Shown: in pieces, positions 11,518-21,746 of the stretch
How the letters are laid out: every line of letters begins with the position of its first letter
How positions within the stretch are numbered: position 1 is the stretch's first letter
Assembly (NCBI GenBank): GCA_037176885.1
Contig: JAWWNJ010000221.1
Location: forward strand, 1 to 64,000
Origin: Favolaschia claudopus
Lineage: Eukaryota > Basidiomycota > Agaricomycetes > Agaricales > Mycenaceae
Direction of reading: 5' to 3'
Length of the DNA stretch: 64,000 nucleotides
Notes under the pieces: generated by a model
The model's input: only the letters and a program-made list of their open reading frames with translations
What the model was told of the DNA's origin: nothing
The model's database searches: none
Translations under genes and position numbers: made by a program

Positions 11518-11763
11518 TAGTGCCAAATTTAGAAACCTTTTCTGCTAATACCTCCTCGACAACGACCATCTAGTACGGTTACAGCGTCACTGGAGACTTA
11601 CAGTCATGACGAGCAGGCTGACGATCGTGTGGAGCATACGCTGCGCTATATATCCTCGCTCAACGAGTCCAAGGCGCCCACCTATTCTACTTTTCGACCG
11701 GTTTTGACACCATGCAAAACACTATTGCACCATATCTTCTTGGCGTCGGCCCTCCCCCTGCTC

Positions 11764-12928
11764 TCACCGGACGACAGCTCGCAGTGGCCCAATTACAGGC
11801 CTCTCTCGACAATGAGCCGCTTCCCACAAAGTTGCAATGGGGTCGCAACCATCACGCCCTTCCATCGAGCTGAGAACATCGTCCCGGTTGCGTCGGACAT
11901 GCATGAAAACCCTTCTTCGCATGGATTGAAGTCGGGAGAATATGGTGACAGATAAATCAGTCGGCGCCCGCTGTAAATCAAATTCAGTGAGTTGGCAATC
12001 AATAGGATATATGTATGCTAAGCACCGTCCCTCGACCATCTCACGAATCCCATCAAAGTGATGAACACTTGCGTTGTCCATGACGAGAACGGAGTTGTCC
12101 TGCGGAAAGGGATTCATGCGGTCAAGGAGAATATCGAGATAGTTGCGGAACTCTACGGCGGTCCAGGATCGAGTCAACACATCGAAGTGAAGTATGCCAT
12201 CGAGGCAAATTGCCGGAAGAACAGAATAACTATACATATCAGCAGGCACGTAGCGCTGGCAAGAGCAGAAACACATACCGGATGCCTCGGACAAAAAAAT
12301 CATGCCGCCGTGCTCGCATTCCAATGGGCGCCCATGCCATCTGCCGCCGCGTTGTATGTCGATTGCAAGCTGCTTCGTCTAGGAAAACCAGTCTTCGAGG
12401 TGGGTGTTGTCCAGCTTCACATTGAAACCCAAGCCGTTTGTTTTCCTCAGCTTCGAGTGCAGTTCGAGATATCTAAGGATATACTCATGTCAGCGGCACG
12501 AAACTCCCAGCAATTTTACTTACATGAACCCGAACATAACCCATTCGCAAAAGGGCGTCACGGATGGTGGTTTTAGCGACGTCGAGTCCCGTGGCTTCGT
12601 ACAAACATTCCTGTAGCTCGAAAAGATAGATGTCGGGGGTTCTCGCAACAAGATCCTCAAGATACTTTTCAAAGGGTCACATACGAAGGGCATTGAGAAG
12701 ATTACAGACCGCGACATCAAAAGATGTAAGAATGCGGGGTCGTCCAAGCTGCAGAGGAATTCGGACGTGGTCCCCAGTGGTCCGCCACGTTCGGATGATG
12801 CGGTAAATGGTTCGCTCGCTGATGTCGGTAGCTGCAGCAATGTCTGGGACAGACATATGGGCCGACATTGTGGTGATGAGCTGTTTCTGCTCCTTAGGTA
12901 TGTGACGGCGGTTTCCTCGTCGTATCAT
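11764..12928 (-). pseudogene. Tc1/mariner (IS630-like, DDE_3) transposase, lightly damaged
   Basis: N-terminal helix-turn-helix (MIRRGNRRHIPKEQKQLI, then DIAAATDISERTIYRIIRTW and a GRPRIL AT-hook-like motif), then TTIRDALLRMGY, then the catalytic core. First acid is in LVFLDEAACNRHT, second in VLVMDNASVHH, third in YLSPYSPDFNPCEE, so the DDE triad is present. Short GT-AG introns are plausible at about 12477-12530 (ends CTTAG), in the middle of the core, and at about 11978-12031 (ends TTACAG). Damage: an in-frame TGA just after GRPRIL...NALRM (near 12676) and a shift after the third acid. Otherwise near full length for fungal IS630-type transposases (about 330-350 aa). Confidence 0.8.
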
Positions 12929-13083
12929 GGTGAGAGTGAGGAGAGTATACTGTATATTGGCGGGAAACGCTCGTCGTCATGATGGAGCTGAGTTGTAGCT
13001 AAAAATAATTATATGACAGGTCTGCCGGGAGTTGCCGAACTCAGCTCGAAAATCGAAAATGTCTATCGTTTCCAAAATAGCTG

Positions 13084-13538
13084 TAATTTGTTATAGAGAT
13101 TTTTCGGTAGCAGAAAAGAGCAGAAAGTAGCTTAGACTCATCAAGCCATTTATGATTTGTATGGCACGTCGACCGGTGGAAGATTTGCATCGCGAGAATC
13201 CCTAATATTCGAACAGTGATACTCGACGAACGCTTCGGGAACGGTATAAACGAGAATCGAAAACGACAAGCTGATATGTATCAGTCGGCCTGCGAAGCCA
13301 TCAACTCCATCAATTCTGATATTCGGCCCATGTCCCATGTCTGTGGAGGGAACGAGTCGGATGTATGTCCGAGCTGGAGAGGACGCCAAGAAGCACAGCC
13401 TCTCGACGAGCTCTTCACCGTCCTTGACATGATCGTTCCCACAGTGCGACATCCGCGGAAATCGAACCGCGACCAATCCACTTACCGTACACATACGCTC
13501 CCGCCGTCGCCTCTCGCGCCGACTATCACATTCAGCGG
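13084..13538. other. Stretch without confident gene
   Basis: Overlapping frames occur on both strands (13150-13578 minus, 13216-13713 plus) with no recognisable domain. The plus frame leads toward the hypothetical gene fragment that follows. Confidence 0.35.
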
Positions 13539-14815
13539 ATGGCAGGTCCAAGACATAACCTGGTATCGCACGCAGCACGCTCCCGATCCTCTGCCTCTAC
13601 TTCACTTGAAAACGCGCGGTCTCAGCAAAGTCCCAGCAGTTGTCATGACCATTGCGGCGCAGAGTGCCTCATTTGTGCGTTCATCCCGTTCTCGTACATT
13701 CTTAGTCGAGTGACTAGAGCTTATTGGCAAACCGTGAAAAGTGAGATTTAGCCCTACCCAGATGTCAATCACTTCTCATCTGTGGAGCGAAAGCTTTTAC
13801 CAGTTGTGTTCCTCATAGTAGAGAGCACACTGGCATCTTTCACTTGTGGAGCTTTTACTTTTCACAATTGTCGCTTACTATCGTGCCAAATAGGTCTGGA
13901 TTTGCACAACAGTCAGTTTTTCTCTTCTCCCTTTTCGATTTGGACCTCCGGACTTTTCGGAATCTGTTTGTATGCTATTGGGCTATACATCCTGCAAGTT
14001 TCGTAGCGATACGGCCAAAGGAAGGCAGTAAGAAAAACGGGCTTTCATCAAGGTATTTTGATGGATTGACAGGACAGATCAAAAACCTCGAGAAAACGGC
14101 GAACGTTTCTTGACATTGGACTTGCATGAAATCGTGAGGATTTTATCTCTACCCATAGTGAATTGGTACCGGAATAAATGCCGAAAAATCCGGAAACCCA
14201 AAGTGCAAAGGGAGGAGAGAAAAATCGAAAATCCAGACCCATTGTGAAAATCCAGACCTATTTGGCACAATAGTAACTTTTCACTTGAAAATCTACTTCT
14301 ACCGGTTGCCAATGAGCTCTACTCCCTGACTTGCTTTCACAGTATCGCCTCCGTAACGGAATTCTAACTACGGTTTGAGCCAGACCGTCCCATTTTCTGG
14401 AGGTGCGTACCTCGTCGCTTCTCCTCTCACTCGGGATGGCCGATGCCTAGAGCCCTGTAGCCTCTTCAGGGTACGTTGCATATGTATAACGTCGTCTGCG
14501 CAATTTTCTCAACATCTTCATCGAGTCGCTACGTGTCGTCAGTTTCAAGGCGGTTGCATCTGTGGCGCGCGGATCCTATCCCAGAAGCAAGTGGAATTTA
14601 GTCTCTATCCTGTTTCCGAATGGCGTGAAGAAAATGGAGTATATTTTCACCAGTGCAATCGTCATGGACGTAAGAGTATTTGTTTCAAGTTTGCGCTGCT
14701 TTTGCATATATTGATTCAATCACCTCAAGTTTCATCGGGTTATGGTACATGGACCATCGAGTTTGCTCAACAAACCCGACCCGAAGGCGAACGGAACAAA
14801 ACTGGGGATCGTTGA
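13539..14815 (+). CDS. Hypothetical gene fragment, Cys-rich, interrupted by a MITE
   Basis: Not recognised. Near 13630-13690 a plus frame encodes a cysteine cluster SSCHDHCGAECLIC, followed by a GTGCGT donor. MITE family A copy 2 (13878-14273) follows. Downstream exons are plausible: 14543-14669 (FQGGCICGARILSQKQVEF and WREENGVYFHQCNRHG) and 14730-14815 (GYGTWTIEFAQQT, stop TGA 14813-14815), joined by a GTAAGA...CAAG intron of 60 bp that also stays open if retained. The first half and its connection to the second half are unproved; the MITE would lie in an intron if it is one gene. No function is suggested. Confidence 0.35.
13878..14273 (-). mobile_element. MITE family A, copy 2 (TA-flanked)
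   Basis: 396 bp starting CTATCGTGCCAAATAGGTCT and ending in its complement, flanked by TA (13876-13877, 14274-14275). The interior is homologous to copy 1 (794-1189) in reverse, for example the GTAGCGATACGG and ATCAAGG segments. Non-coding. Confidence 0.9.
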
Positions 14816-15008
14816 ATGCACGGATCATTCTATCGCATTCAGCGCTATGCTGGTACGTACAAATATTCCACAATTGTACCCCAGGTCATTCACTTCTAAC
14901 TCAAGGCCCGCTTCATCATTTCGGCCGGCAAGCCTTTCGCATCCACTGGGCAGATGACAAAAATCAGCAAGCTCCCCCAATCTAATAGAGTACTAGCAGT
15001 GAGCCCGT

Positions 15009-15166
15009 TGTAGTGGGAGATTCGAGGCGGTCTTGAGGAGAAGAGTGTTTGGCGATGTTTGGCATGGGTCTTAGAGTAGTGATTGCCGTGTATAGCCACA
15101 TTCCACGTCTTGTCTCCCGCGTCTTCGCGGTCTTCTCGAGGCTTCTCTCCAGATTCCCCGCCTCCA
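15009..15166 (+). repeat. 5' LTR of the Ty3 element
   Basis: 158 bp, TGTAGTGGGAGATTC...CCCCGCCTCCA, matching 21747-21904 base for base as far as can be read. The sequence TCTGGTGACGAGAG immediately follows as the likely primer-binding region; the tRNA was not identified. Confidence 0.95.
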
Positions 15167-15595
15167 TCTGGTGACGAGAGTGCGACCGAACCACGATCTC
15201 CAGTCTCCTGCTTATCTCCTGCTCTCTCCTGCTTATCTCCTGCTCTCTCCCGCTGTCTCCCGCTCGCTCCTGCTCTCTCCCGCGCCGCCTTCGTGGCAGT
15301 TTTTTTTAGCCTTCAATCCCGTCATCTCACAGTTCTAGCTGGACTGCGTTACCCCGAACTCGGTCCCAACGGCCTATACATTCGCAGAAATCTCATTGTT
15401 CCCCACAACAACCCGTTCCCAGTCAGCGGCTATACCCCAGGCAGCGTGACACCCAGCTCGGAAAGCTCCCTATCCTCCGACGAACCGCTTCTTGGACCAG
15501 CCGATTTCGAAGAAAATCCCCGTCACATCACACCCGACCCCCCATCCTCGAATTCTGACCCTCATCCGCTGCCGCTTCCCGACGACGAGCTCGAA

Positions 15596-16869
15596 ATGGC
15601 TGCGGACAACAACAAAATGTTCTACGGCGATGGCCGTGCTGGTGACTATAACCCCCACGACTACATCAAAATGATCAAGCGCGGATTCGTCACCCGCGCC
15701 AACGTATCTGAGGCGAACAAAGTAGAGCTGTTCAGCCTGTCGCTTGCAGCGTCGAGCGAGGCTGAAGCTTGGTTTGACGGGCTCGCGGCGAACGAGAAGG
15801 CGACGTGGGCTGCGCTTGAGGGGGAGTTTCTGAAGCAGTGGCCGAAGGAAGCGCCGGTCGTCAAGACGGCGCAGGATTTAGCGGAGGAGATGATGATGCT
15901 GGAGATGTGCGAGGATGAGCTCGGGAGGAAGCTGGAAGTTGACGGGATCTCCACGTACGAGCATGTGCAGTGGGCGAGGAAGATGCGTCCTCTCTGCGTC
16001 AAGGACACGTCCGGGTTGCTCATTCCCCAGGTGCGCAAGAAGCTTCCGCGTCCGGTTCGTAATTTGGTCCAGGGCACCTTTACGGACTGGACAGCCTTCT
16101 TGCAAGCAATCCGCAATATCTCGATCACAGATCTGGAAGACGAAATCGAAAAGGAGAAACGTCTTCGCTCCCACGACGCTGCCCTCCAGTCGCCAACCGC
16201 GCCTCTTCGTGCTGCGATGGCCAAAGCGACGCTCGCGACCCCATCCGCCGCTCGCACTTATCCCCCTTCTGGCCCCACAATCCGCCGTGTTCCTGCCCCG
16301 CTAACTTCAATCCGTTTGCGTCAAGCGGTCCCATGCACCCTGCGAATCTCTTTGCTCCTGGCCGCGCTAGACCGAATTTTCCTCCGTCCACCCCATCATC
16401 GCAAATTCCCGTAGCTCAACGTCTCGCCACGATGGAGCGCAACCTTCCCCCGCACCACCCCAACACCGGGGCTGGCCAGACGGCATACGCGAAGCAAGTC
16501 GTCGAATACAAGTCGAGGTTCGGCGATCTTGCCCAGCCTAACGAGTTTCGGCCATACCCGCTCACTCCAGGAACGCAGCCGCTTGATGCTGGCGCGTGTT
16601 ACGACTGTGGCCAGCACGGACACGTGGCAAAGGACCGGCAAGGAAACCCCACTTGCCCTACCCCACAAGCCCTTCCTGAGCCCGAGCGCCGTTGGCGAAG
16701 CATCGCCGGTTATATCTATCGTCTAGGTCGCCCCAACAATCCCCCTGTCGAGATTCGATATGTCGCTACTTCCTCTTCCCCCCTGCCATTCTACGACCGC
16801 GACACCGACTCGTACTTCATTTACGAGTATGACGACGAGCAGGGAAAAGGCCAAGGGTCGTCGGAGTAG
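15596..16869 (+). CDS. gag: Gag polyprotein of the Ty3 element (frame shift near 16262)
   Basis: Start chosen at the in-frame ATG of MAADNNKMFYGDGRAG; the frame is also open upstream into the LTR through Pro/Ser-rich sequence with short CTCTCCTGC repeats. The retrotransposon gag core is visible: DYIKMIKRGFV, EAEAWFDGL, KATWAALEGEFLKQWP. Near 16262 a run of five C marks a change to the -1 frame, after which PHNPP...NPFASSGPMHPANLF continues to a nucleocapsid-like knuckle CYDCGQHGHVAKD (16596-16634), whose final cysteine is displaced to a more distant position. The change could be a 1-nt deletion, a sequence error or a second frameshift. Stop TAG at 16867-16869, inside the -1 pol overlap. Confidence 0.85.
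16842..16848 (+). promoter_or_regulatory. Candidate -1 ribosomal frameshift heptamer GGGAAAA
   Basis: In the gag frame the bases read G GGA AAA, which fits the X XXY YYZ slippery pattern exactly. It lies 18 nt before the gag stop codon. The pol frame, which is -1 to gag, is open from here through the first pol methionine at 17031, so slippage here would join gag to protease-RT. A downstream stimulatory structure was not evaluated. Confidence 0.6.
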
Positions 16870-17030
16870 AGAGTGCAACTCAACCGACGACCCAAGGACT
16901 TCAAAATGCGGTTATTTCACCAGTCCCCGAGCGCGACGAGGCTACGCACGGGGACATCCCAGCGCCCGACACCAAAGATACCACAGAAAACGAGAGAGAA
17001 GTTGTCGAGGAGATTATCTCAGACGCAGCC

Positions 17031-20000
17031 ATGTACTCGCAATCCCCTTCAATTGATGTTTTTGATTTGTATGGTGTCGGCGCGAAGGCGCGAGAAGTTG
17101 GAAACTCAGTTCCTTTCATCCAACATGTGGAACTCGGTGGACCTCGGGGAGAGATAGTGCGGATGCGGAGTGTCATAGATGACGGTGCGATGGTGTCAGC
17201 AATCGACGCAGACGTGTACGAGAAGATTAAGCACCGACTCGCACCGCTCAGGAGTTCGGCGCGAATATTGCGCATGGCAGACGGACGACTCACTCCGTCC
17301 GTTGGGATGTGGAGTGGAGACGTGACACTGGGTGGTAGAACACGCAGAGGCTGCTTTGAAGTCTTCAATAGTGGCGGGGCATGGGCGCTCTTGTTTGGGA
17401 AACCGCTGCTGGAGAAGTTCGACGCCGTTCACGAATATTCTCCGGATGTCCTACATCTCCGAGATCCGAGCGGCTGGGTCAGCCTCCAGAACCAGTTCTA
17501 TAACGTCGCGGGCACGCCATGGGGCACTCAGGTTGGCCTCACGACCGATATCAAGCAGCGCACAAATTTCTCGGGGGGTAATTGCGCGTCCCCCTCGAGG
17601 CGAGTACACACTCCTCTTGAAACGATACCAGAGGAACGGAATGACCAGTTGATTGAGCAGTACCCTCGGCAATGGTATTCTCGTCAAGATCGGCGTCGAA
17701 ATTTAAAGGCACGACTGAAGGCGCAGGCACAAGATTGCACTGAAGACATTGCGAGGGACCGTAGTCGGGGGGATGGTGAACCCCCCTCGAGGCGAGTCTC
17801 TGCTGAAATTTTACATCCTACCATGAGTACGGTTGACGAGTCGAATTCGAGGAAATGCCGAGGTGATGGAGAAAAGATTGAAGCGAGGGCAGCGAGTGTG
17901 GAAATACGGGGGGATGATGAACCCCCCACGAGGCGAGTCTCGCAACCTAATTCTTCCGATGTCGAAGAACGGCTTGACCAGCCGACGTCGTTTATTCCAG
18001 CCTACGCGCACCCGTTAACAAGCACTGGAGAACCACGGAGGACGTACAGCGAACGCGCAGCATGGCGGTTAGCGCGTGGGTGCACCGCAAAGAAGACGAG
18101 AGCAGAAAGGACCACGGCACATCGGTTACGGGAGAATCCGGAGAAGCGGAATCCGCTAGTGCGGCGATATTTTGATCAGTATGGAAACGCAATGGGGGTC
18201 ACGATCGCCCCCGCGAGGGAAGTCCCGCCTCACCTAGCTCTGAAGTCTCCAATTCCGCGGGTTGACAATCCATCTCCTAGCCAAAACAACCCCGTCGGCG
18301 CGCCCGAGGATCCAGAAAAGCATTGGGGCAACACGTGGATTCTGGATGATGCGGCAGGGCCTGGTGATGAACACCCCGGCGCCGAGCAGCCTATAGTGAC
18401 GGAGAAGCTGGACCCGTCAATCCTGACGCGAAAAACGAACCCGTTCCTGCCCGCGAGGGTGGACGCCGTTTTGTCGGAGTTGAAGATTGGTGAAGATCTT
18501 AGCCCGTCCGAACGGAGACGCGTTGAGGAGGTGTTACGCTCCTTTGCGGACTGCTTCGCGCTCTCGATGAGCGAGGTGATCGCGGTCGATGGTGCCGAAC
18601 ACAAGCTCAATATCCCGAACCGCACTAACGCCAAATTCCGCACTAACCCGCATCAGCGCCCGCTTAGCGCACCTCAGCGAATTTATTTCAATGAGGCGGT
18701 GGATAAAATGTTGGCAGCTGGCATCATAGCGCCGATAAACCACCGAGATGTTAAATGCTGTGGCGCCACCACTCTCGCAAAAAAGGCACACGACGGTGGT
18801 GGACTCACTTTGGAGGAGCTGCAGCATCGGGTCAATGATGAGTGTGTAGCTAACGGCTTCCCGTCAGCTTTCCCAGACCTTCCCCCTCGAGAGCCGCCTA
18901 CCCCGAAAGACGACTCCTCCCAGAAGACGAAATGGCGCATCTGTCAAGAGTTCAATGATCTTAATAAGGTCACGGAAGTACCTCCAATGCCGCAAGGTGA
19001 CATTCGCTTAAAACAGCAGCGACTGAGCGGCCACCGCTGGCTGAACACCTTCGATTTCGCGTCGGGATTCTACGCGTGCGCCATAGCCGAGGAGGATCAA
19101 GCATACATTTGCTTCTATGTGGAAGGGCGTGGGTTCTTCAAATACCTGCGTATGCCGTTCGGACTCACCGGTGCGCCGTCGACTTTCGCGCAACTCACCG
19201 CTGATGCGCTCGGGGATCTCGTTGGTATCCTCTTCGAGCTCTTCGTTGATGATGGCGGCATGGCAGGTGACGACTTCGAGTCCATGCTGCAGAACACCGT
19301 CAAATTGCTTACCCGTGTGCGCGAGAAAAAGCTTTCCCTCTCCGCGTCCAAATCCGGCTTCTTCCTGTCCAGCGCCGTCTTCGCGGGCAGCCGCATCGGT
19401 AAAGACGGTATCGCACCTGACCTCTCGAAGCTAACCGCGATTGTCAACTGGGAGCAGCCCACTGACATCCAGAACCTCGGCGCATTCACGGGGCTCACGG
19501 GATATTTCCGCAGCCTTATTAAAGGCTATGCAACGCTCGCACAACCTCTAACTGACCTGTGTCGGCACGTTCAGATCCCAAAGCACAAAGACAAATATGC
19601 TTACCGCCGCGCGATGAAAAGCTTTCCGCTTAGAGACCACTGGAAGCCCGAGCACACCCGCGCATTTCTTCGCCTCAAGGTAGCGCTCACCAGCGAGCCT
19701 GTCCTAAAAGGACCAAAATTTGACGGTACACCATTCATTGTTACAACTGATGGGTGCAAGCACGGGCTCGCTGGGATGTGCTCTCAGCGCTTCACGTCTG
19801 TCGGCGCAAATGGGAAGGACATTACCCGTATACATCCAGTCGCATTCGCCTCGAAACGCACGTCCGAATCCGAGGAAAAGTATAAACCATTCCTCCTCGA
19901 GTTCGCGGCACTGAAATTTAGCCTCGATAAATTCTCTGACATCGTGTGGGGCTTCCCAGTCGAAATAGAAACCGACTGTCGCGCGCTACGTGACAATTTG

Positions 20001-21707
20001 CTGAACGAGAAGCTGAACTCGACACACTCACGCTGGCGAGACGGAGTTCTCGACCATCACATTGTTGATGTTCGGCACAGGCCGGGGCGCCTGAATCCGG
20101 TGGCGGATGGTTTGAGCCGTCAGTTTGTAGGGAAGGACGTTCGGGCTGGAGACGGACACGAGTGGACGGTTAGCGAGGATTGGGAAGTGCGAACGGGGCT
20201 CGCTCACGATGTGTTTGGGGTGAGTGAAACTGTTCCTCCATCGGAATATGTTGCGCTGCGTGAGCGTTTCAAGAAGGAGCGAATTTTTGCGGAGGTCGTA
20301 GACGCGCTGCTGGAGCTGGATCACGGTAAAAGTCTACGCGAACGGAAACGCGCGCGCCATCGCGCGACCGGGTACATGATTGCGGAGGGGAAGTTGTGGC
20401 GGCTGTCAAACGGAAAGTCGGTTCGGGCGGAGCCTCGCGTCGAGTGCGTAACGAAGGCAGAAGCAAAGGAGATGGCTTGGACAGCTCACCGCGATAACGG
20501 GCACTTCGGCCGCGATCTCATCAAAATCCAGCTTCTGTCCAAGATCTGTAGCCCCCTCCTCGATCAGTCGATAACACAGGCAATCAGGGACTGCGGTCGC
20601 TGCAAGTCATTCGGCGCGACCCATATCCACTCGCTTCTCGAGCCAATAACGCGACGGCACCCACTCGAGCTCATGGTGTGCGATACCCTTTCAATGTCGC
20701 CTGGGAAGGGGGGTTATAATAAAGTCGGCCTTTACATGGACGTTTACTCACAGAAGCTTTGGGCCAGAAAGTTGAAGACCGCAGCCTCGGGAACGACTAC
20801 ACGCAAAGGCCTGGAGAAAATCAACGAGGACTTCCCGCCTGCCGAAACGCTGATGTGCGACGGCGGCCCCGAGTTCGACAACAAGGAGGTTCGAGAGTAT
20901 TGTGCGTCGAAAGGCATCGAGCTTCGTATCCTTCCCGCGATGTCGCCGTGGGTGAACGGCCTGCTTGAGGGGATGAATAGCAAGCTGCTGGGGAGGTTGA
21001 AGCGCATGTGCGCTCCCGACCTTGGAGAGGATGAGTACGAGGCGATGAAAGCGGAGGACTTACCGAAGAATTGGCCGGACCACCTGGAGGAAGCGGTCAG
21101 GTATCTTAACGATCGCATCCTCCCTAGCCTCCGTTTCTCCCCAAACGAACTTCTCTTCGGCCTCGTCATCAACACGAAGCCGACGGATTCAAGCCTCGCT
21201 GAGACGCCGTTGACCCCCGAGGATGTTGCGGTGCAGATGGCTTATATGGATCAGTTGCGCGTTGACGGATATTCACAGATTGTCGATCACGCTCACCGCC
21301 GCAAAGCGGCGTTCGACAAAAATGTCATGGCCAGAGCTCCGAGGGAGGTCATATTCAAGGCAGGGTGGCTGGTACAAGTCTATCGAAGTGACCTAGACTA
21401 CACCTTCAAAACGGAGCGCAAGACAGAGCCGAAATGGTCCGCGCCGCGCCGCGTCGTCAGTCGTGACAGGAATTCATACAAGCTCGAGACTCTTGAGGGA
21501 GTGCCGATCAAGGGAAGATTCAGCTCCAGAAGATTGCGGCGGTTTATTCCGAGAACGGGGACGGCGTTGGCAGAAGCACAGGCAGCGATTGAGGCGCAGT
21601 GGGGAGCGGATGAAGTGGAGGGAGATGTTGTTGTGCAAGAGGCCGATGAAGAGCCAGAGGGAGAAGAGGAGTCCTTGGATGGTGAGGAGGATGGCGATGA
21701 GTCTTGA
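17031..21707 (+). CDS. pol: Pol polyprotein of the Ty3 element (PR-RT-RNase H-IN)
   Basis: 1558 codons from the first ATG, no internal stop; probably expressed as a gag fusion via the -1 site at 16842 since the frame is open upstream. Protease near residues 45-135 carries VIDDGAMVSAID, with D-D-G in place of the usual D-S/T-G, and ILRMADGR. A charged linker (about 170-420) contains four repeats of an RRVS-type motif. RT: KWRICQEFNDLNKVTE, FDFASGFYACAI, MPFGLTGAPSTFAQL and the active site FVDDGG (Y replaced by F). RNase H: TTDGCKHGLAG and VRHRPGRLNPVADGLSR. Integrase: H-x3-H then C-x2-C in HRDNGHFGRD...RDCGRCKS; acids in MVCDTLS, MCDGGPEF and LLEGMNS. C-terminus acidic. All catalytic acids are present, so the element may be competent. 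Confidence 0.95.
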   Translation: MYSQSPSIDVFDLYGVGAKAREVGNSVPFIQHVELGGPRGEIVRMRSVIDDGAMVSAIDADVYEKIKHRLAPLRSSARILRMADGRLTPSVGMWSGDVTLGGRTRRGCFEVFNSGGAWALLFGKPLLEKFDAVHEYSPDVLHLRDPSGWVSLQNQFYNVAGTPWGTQVGLTTDIKQRTNFSGGNCASPSRRVHTPLETIPEERNDQLIEQYPRQWYSRQDRRRNLKARLKAQAQDCTEDIARDRSRGDGEPPSRRVSAEILHPTMSTVDESNSRKCRGDGEKIEARAASVEIRGDDEPPTRRVSQPNSSDVEERLDQPTSFIPAYAHPLTSTGEPRRTYSERAAWRLARGCTAKKTRAERTTAHRLRENPEKRNPLVRRYFDQYGNAMGVTIAPAREVPPHLALKSPIPRVDNPSPSQNNPVGAPEDPEKHWGNTWILDDAAGPGDEHPGAEQPIVTEKLDPSILTRKTNPFLPARVDAVLSELKIGEDLSPSERRRVEEVLRSFADCFALSMSEVIAVDGAEHKLNIPNRTNAKFRTNPHQRPLSAPQRIYFNEAVDKMLAAGIIAPINHRDVKCCGATTLAKKAHDGGGLTLEELQHRVNDECVANGFPSAFPDLPPREPPTPKDDSSQKTKWRICQEFNDLNKVTEVPPMPQGDIRLKQQRLSGHRWLNTFDFASGFYACAIAEEDQAYICFYVEGRGFFKYLRMPFGLTGAPSTFAQLTADALGDLVGILFELFVDDGGMAGDDFESMLQNTVKLLTRVREKKLSLSASKSGFFLSSAVFAGSRIGKDGIAPDLSKLTAIVNWEQPTDIQNLGAFTGLTGYFRSLIKGYATLAQPLTDLCRHVQIPKHKDKYAYRRAMKSFPLRDHWKPEHTRAFLRLKVALTSEPVLKGPKFDGTPFIVTTDGCKHGLAGMCSQRFTSVGANGKDITRIHPVAFASKRTSESEEKYKPFLLEFAALKFSLDKFSDIVWGFPVEIETDCRALRDNLLNEKLNSTHSRWRDGVLDHHIVDVRHRPGRLNPVADGLSRQFVGKDVRAGDGHEWTVSEDWEVRTGLAHDVFGVSETVPPSEYVALRERFKKERIFAEVVDALLELDHGKSLRERKRARHRATGYMIAEGKLWRLSNGKSVRAEPRVECVTKAEAKEMAWTAHRDNGHFGRDLIKIQLLSKICSPLLDQSITQAIRDCGRCKSFGATHIHSLLEPITRRHPLELMVCDTLSMSPGKGGYNKVGLYMDVYSQKLWARKLKTAASGTTTRKGLEKINEDFPPAETLMCDGGPEFDNKEVREYCASKGIELRILPAMSPWVNGLLEGMNSKLLGRLKRMCAPDLGEDEYEAMKAEDLPKNWPDHLEEAVRYLNDRILPSLRFSPNELLFGLVINTKPTDSSLAETPLTPEDVAVQMAYMDQLRVDGYSQIVDHAHRRKAAFDKNVMARAPREVIFKAGWLVQVYRSDLDYTFKTERKTEPKWSAPRRVVSRDRNSYKLETLEGVPIKGRFSSRRLRRFIPRTGTALAEAQAAIEAQWGADEVEGDVVVQEADEEPEGEEESLDGEEDGDES
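17573..18227 (+). repeat. Four GC-rich palindromic repeats inside pol linker
   Basis: Units at about 17573-17607, 17767-17799, 17908-17940 and 18194-18227. Each has a G run, a short loop and a C run followed by CGAGGCGAGT (the fourth diverged). The loop of two of them is ATGGTGAA or ATGATGAA. In RNA each forms a strong G5-6/C5-6 stem. They lie in the non-conserved spacer between protease and RT. Confidence 0.85.
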
Positions 21708-21730
21708 GGGCGCAACGAGGACGTTGCTAT

Positions 21731-21746
21731 TTGGGGGGTGGTTAGA
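21731..21746 (+). promoter_or_regulatory. Polypurine tract of the Ty3 element
   Basis: TTGGGGGGTGGTTAGA directly abuts the 3' LTR start TG at 21747. It is the expected plus-strand primer site, interrupted by a few pyrimidines. Confidence 0.7.

Larger units (their letters stand above)
10932..13083 (-). mobile_element. Tc1/mariner-like element with transposase, TA target duplication
   Basis: 2152-bp element starting CAGCTATTTTGGAAACGATA with the matching complement at the right end; the inverted repeats continue about 45 bp through TTTCGATTTT and GAGCTGAGTT. TA flanks both ends (10930-10931, 13084-13085). It carries a DDE transposase on the minus strand (11764-12928) and a nested family-B MITE (11014-11517). 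Insertion lies 65 bp downstream of the kinase stop codon. Confidence 0.9.

Noticed and set aside
15661..16257. 198-codon minus-strand frame
   Set aside because: Antisense of the gag core; no independent support.
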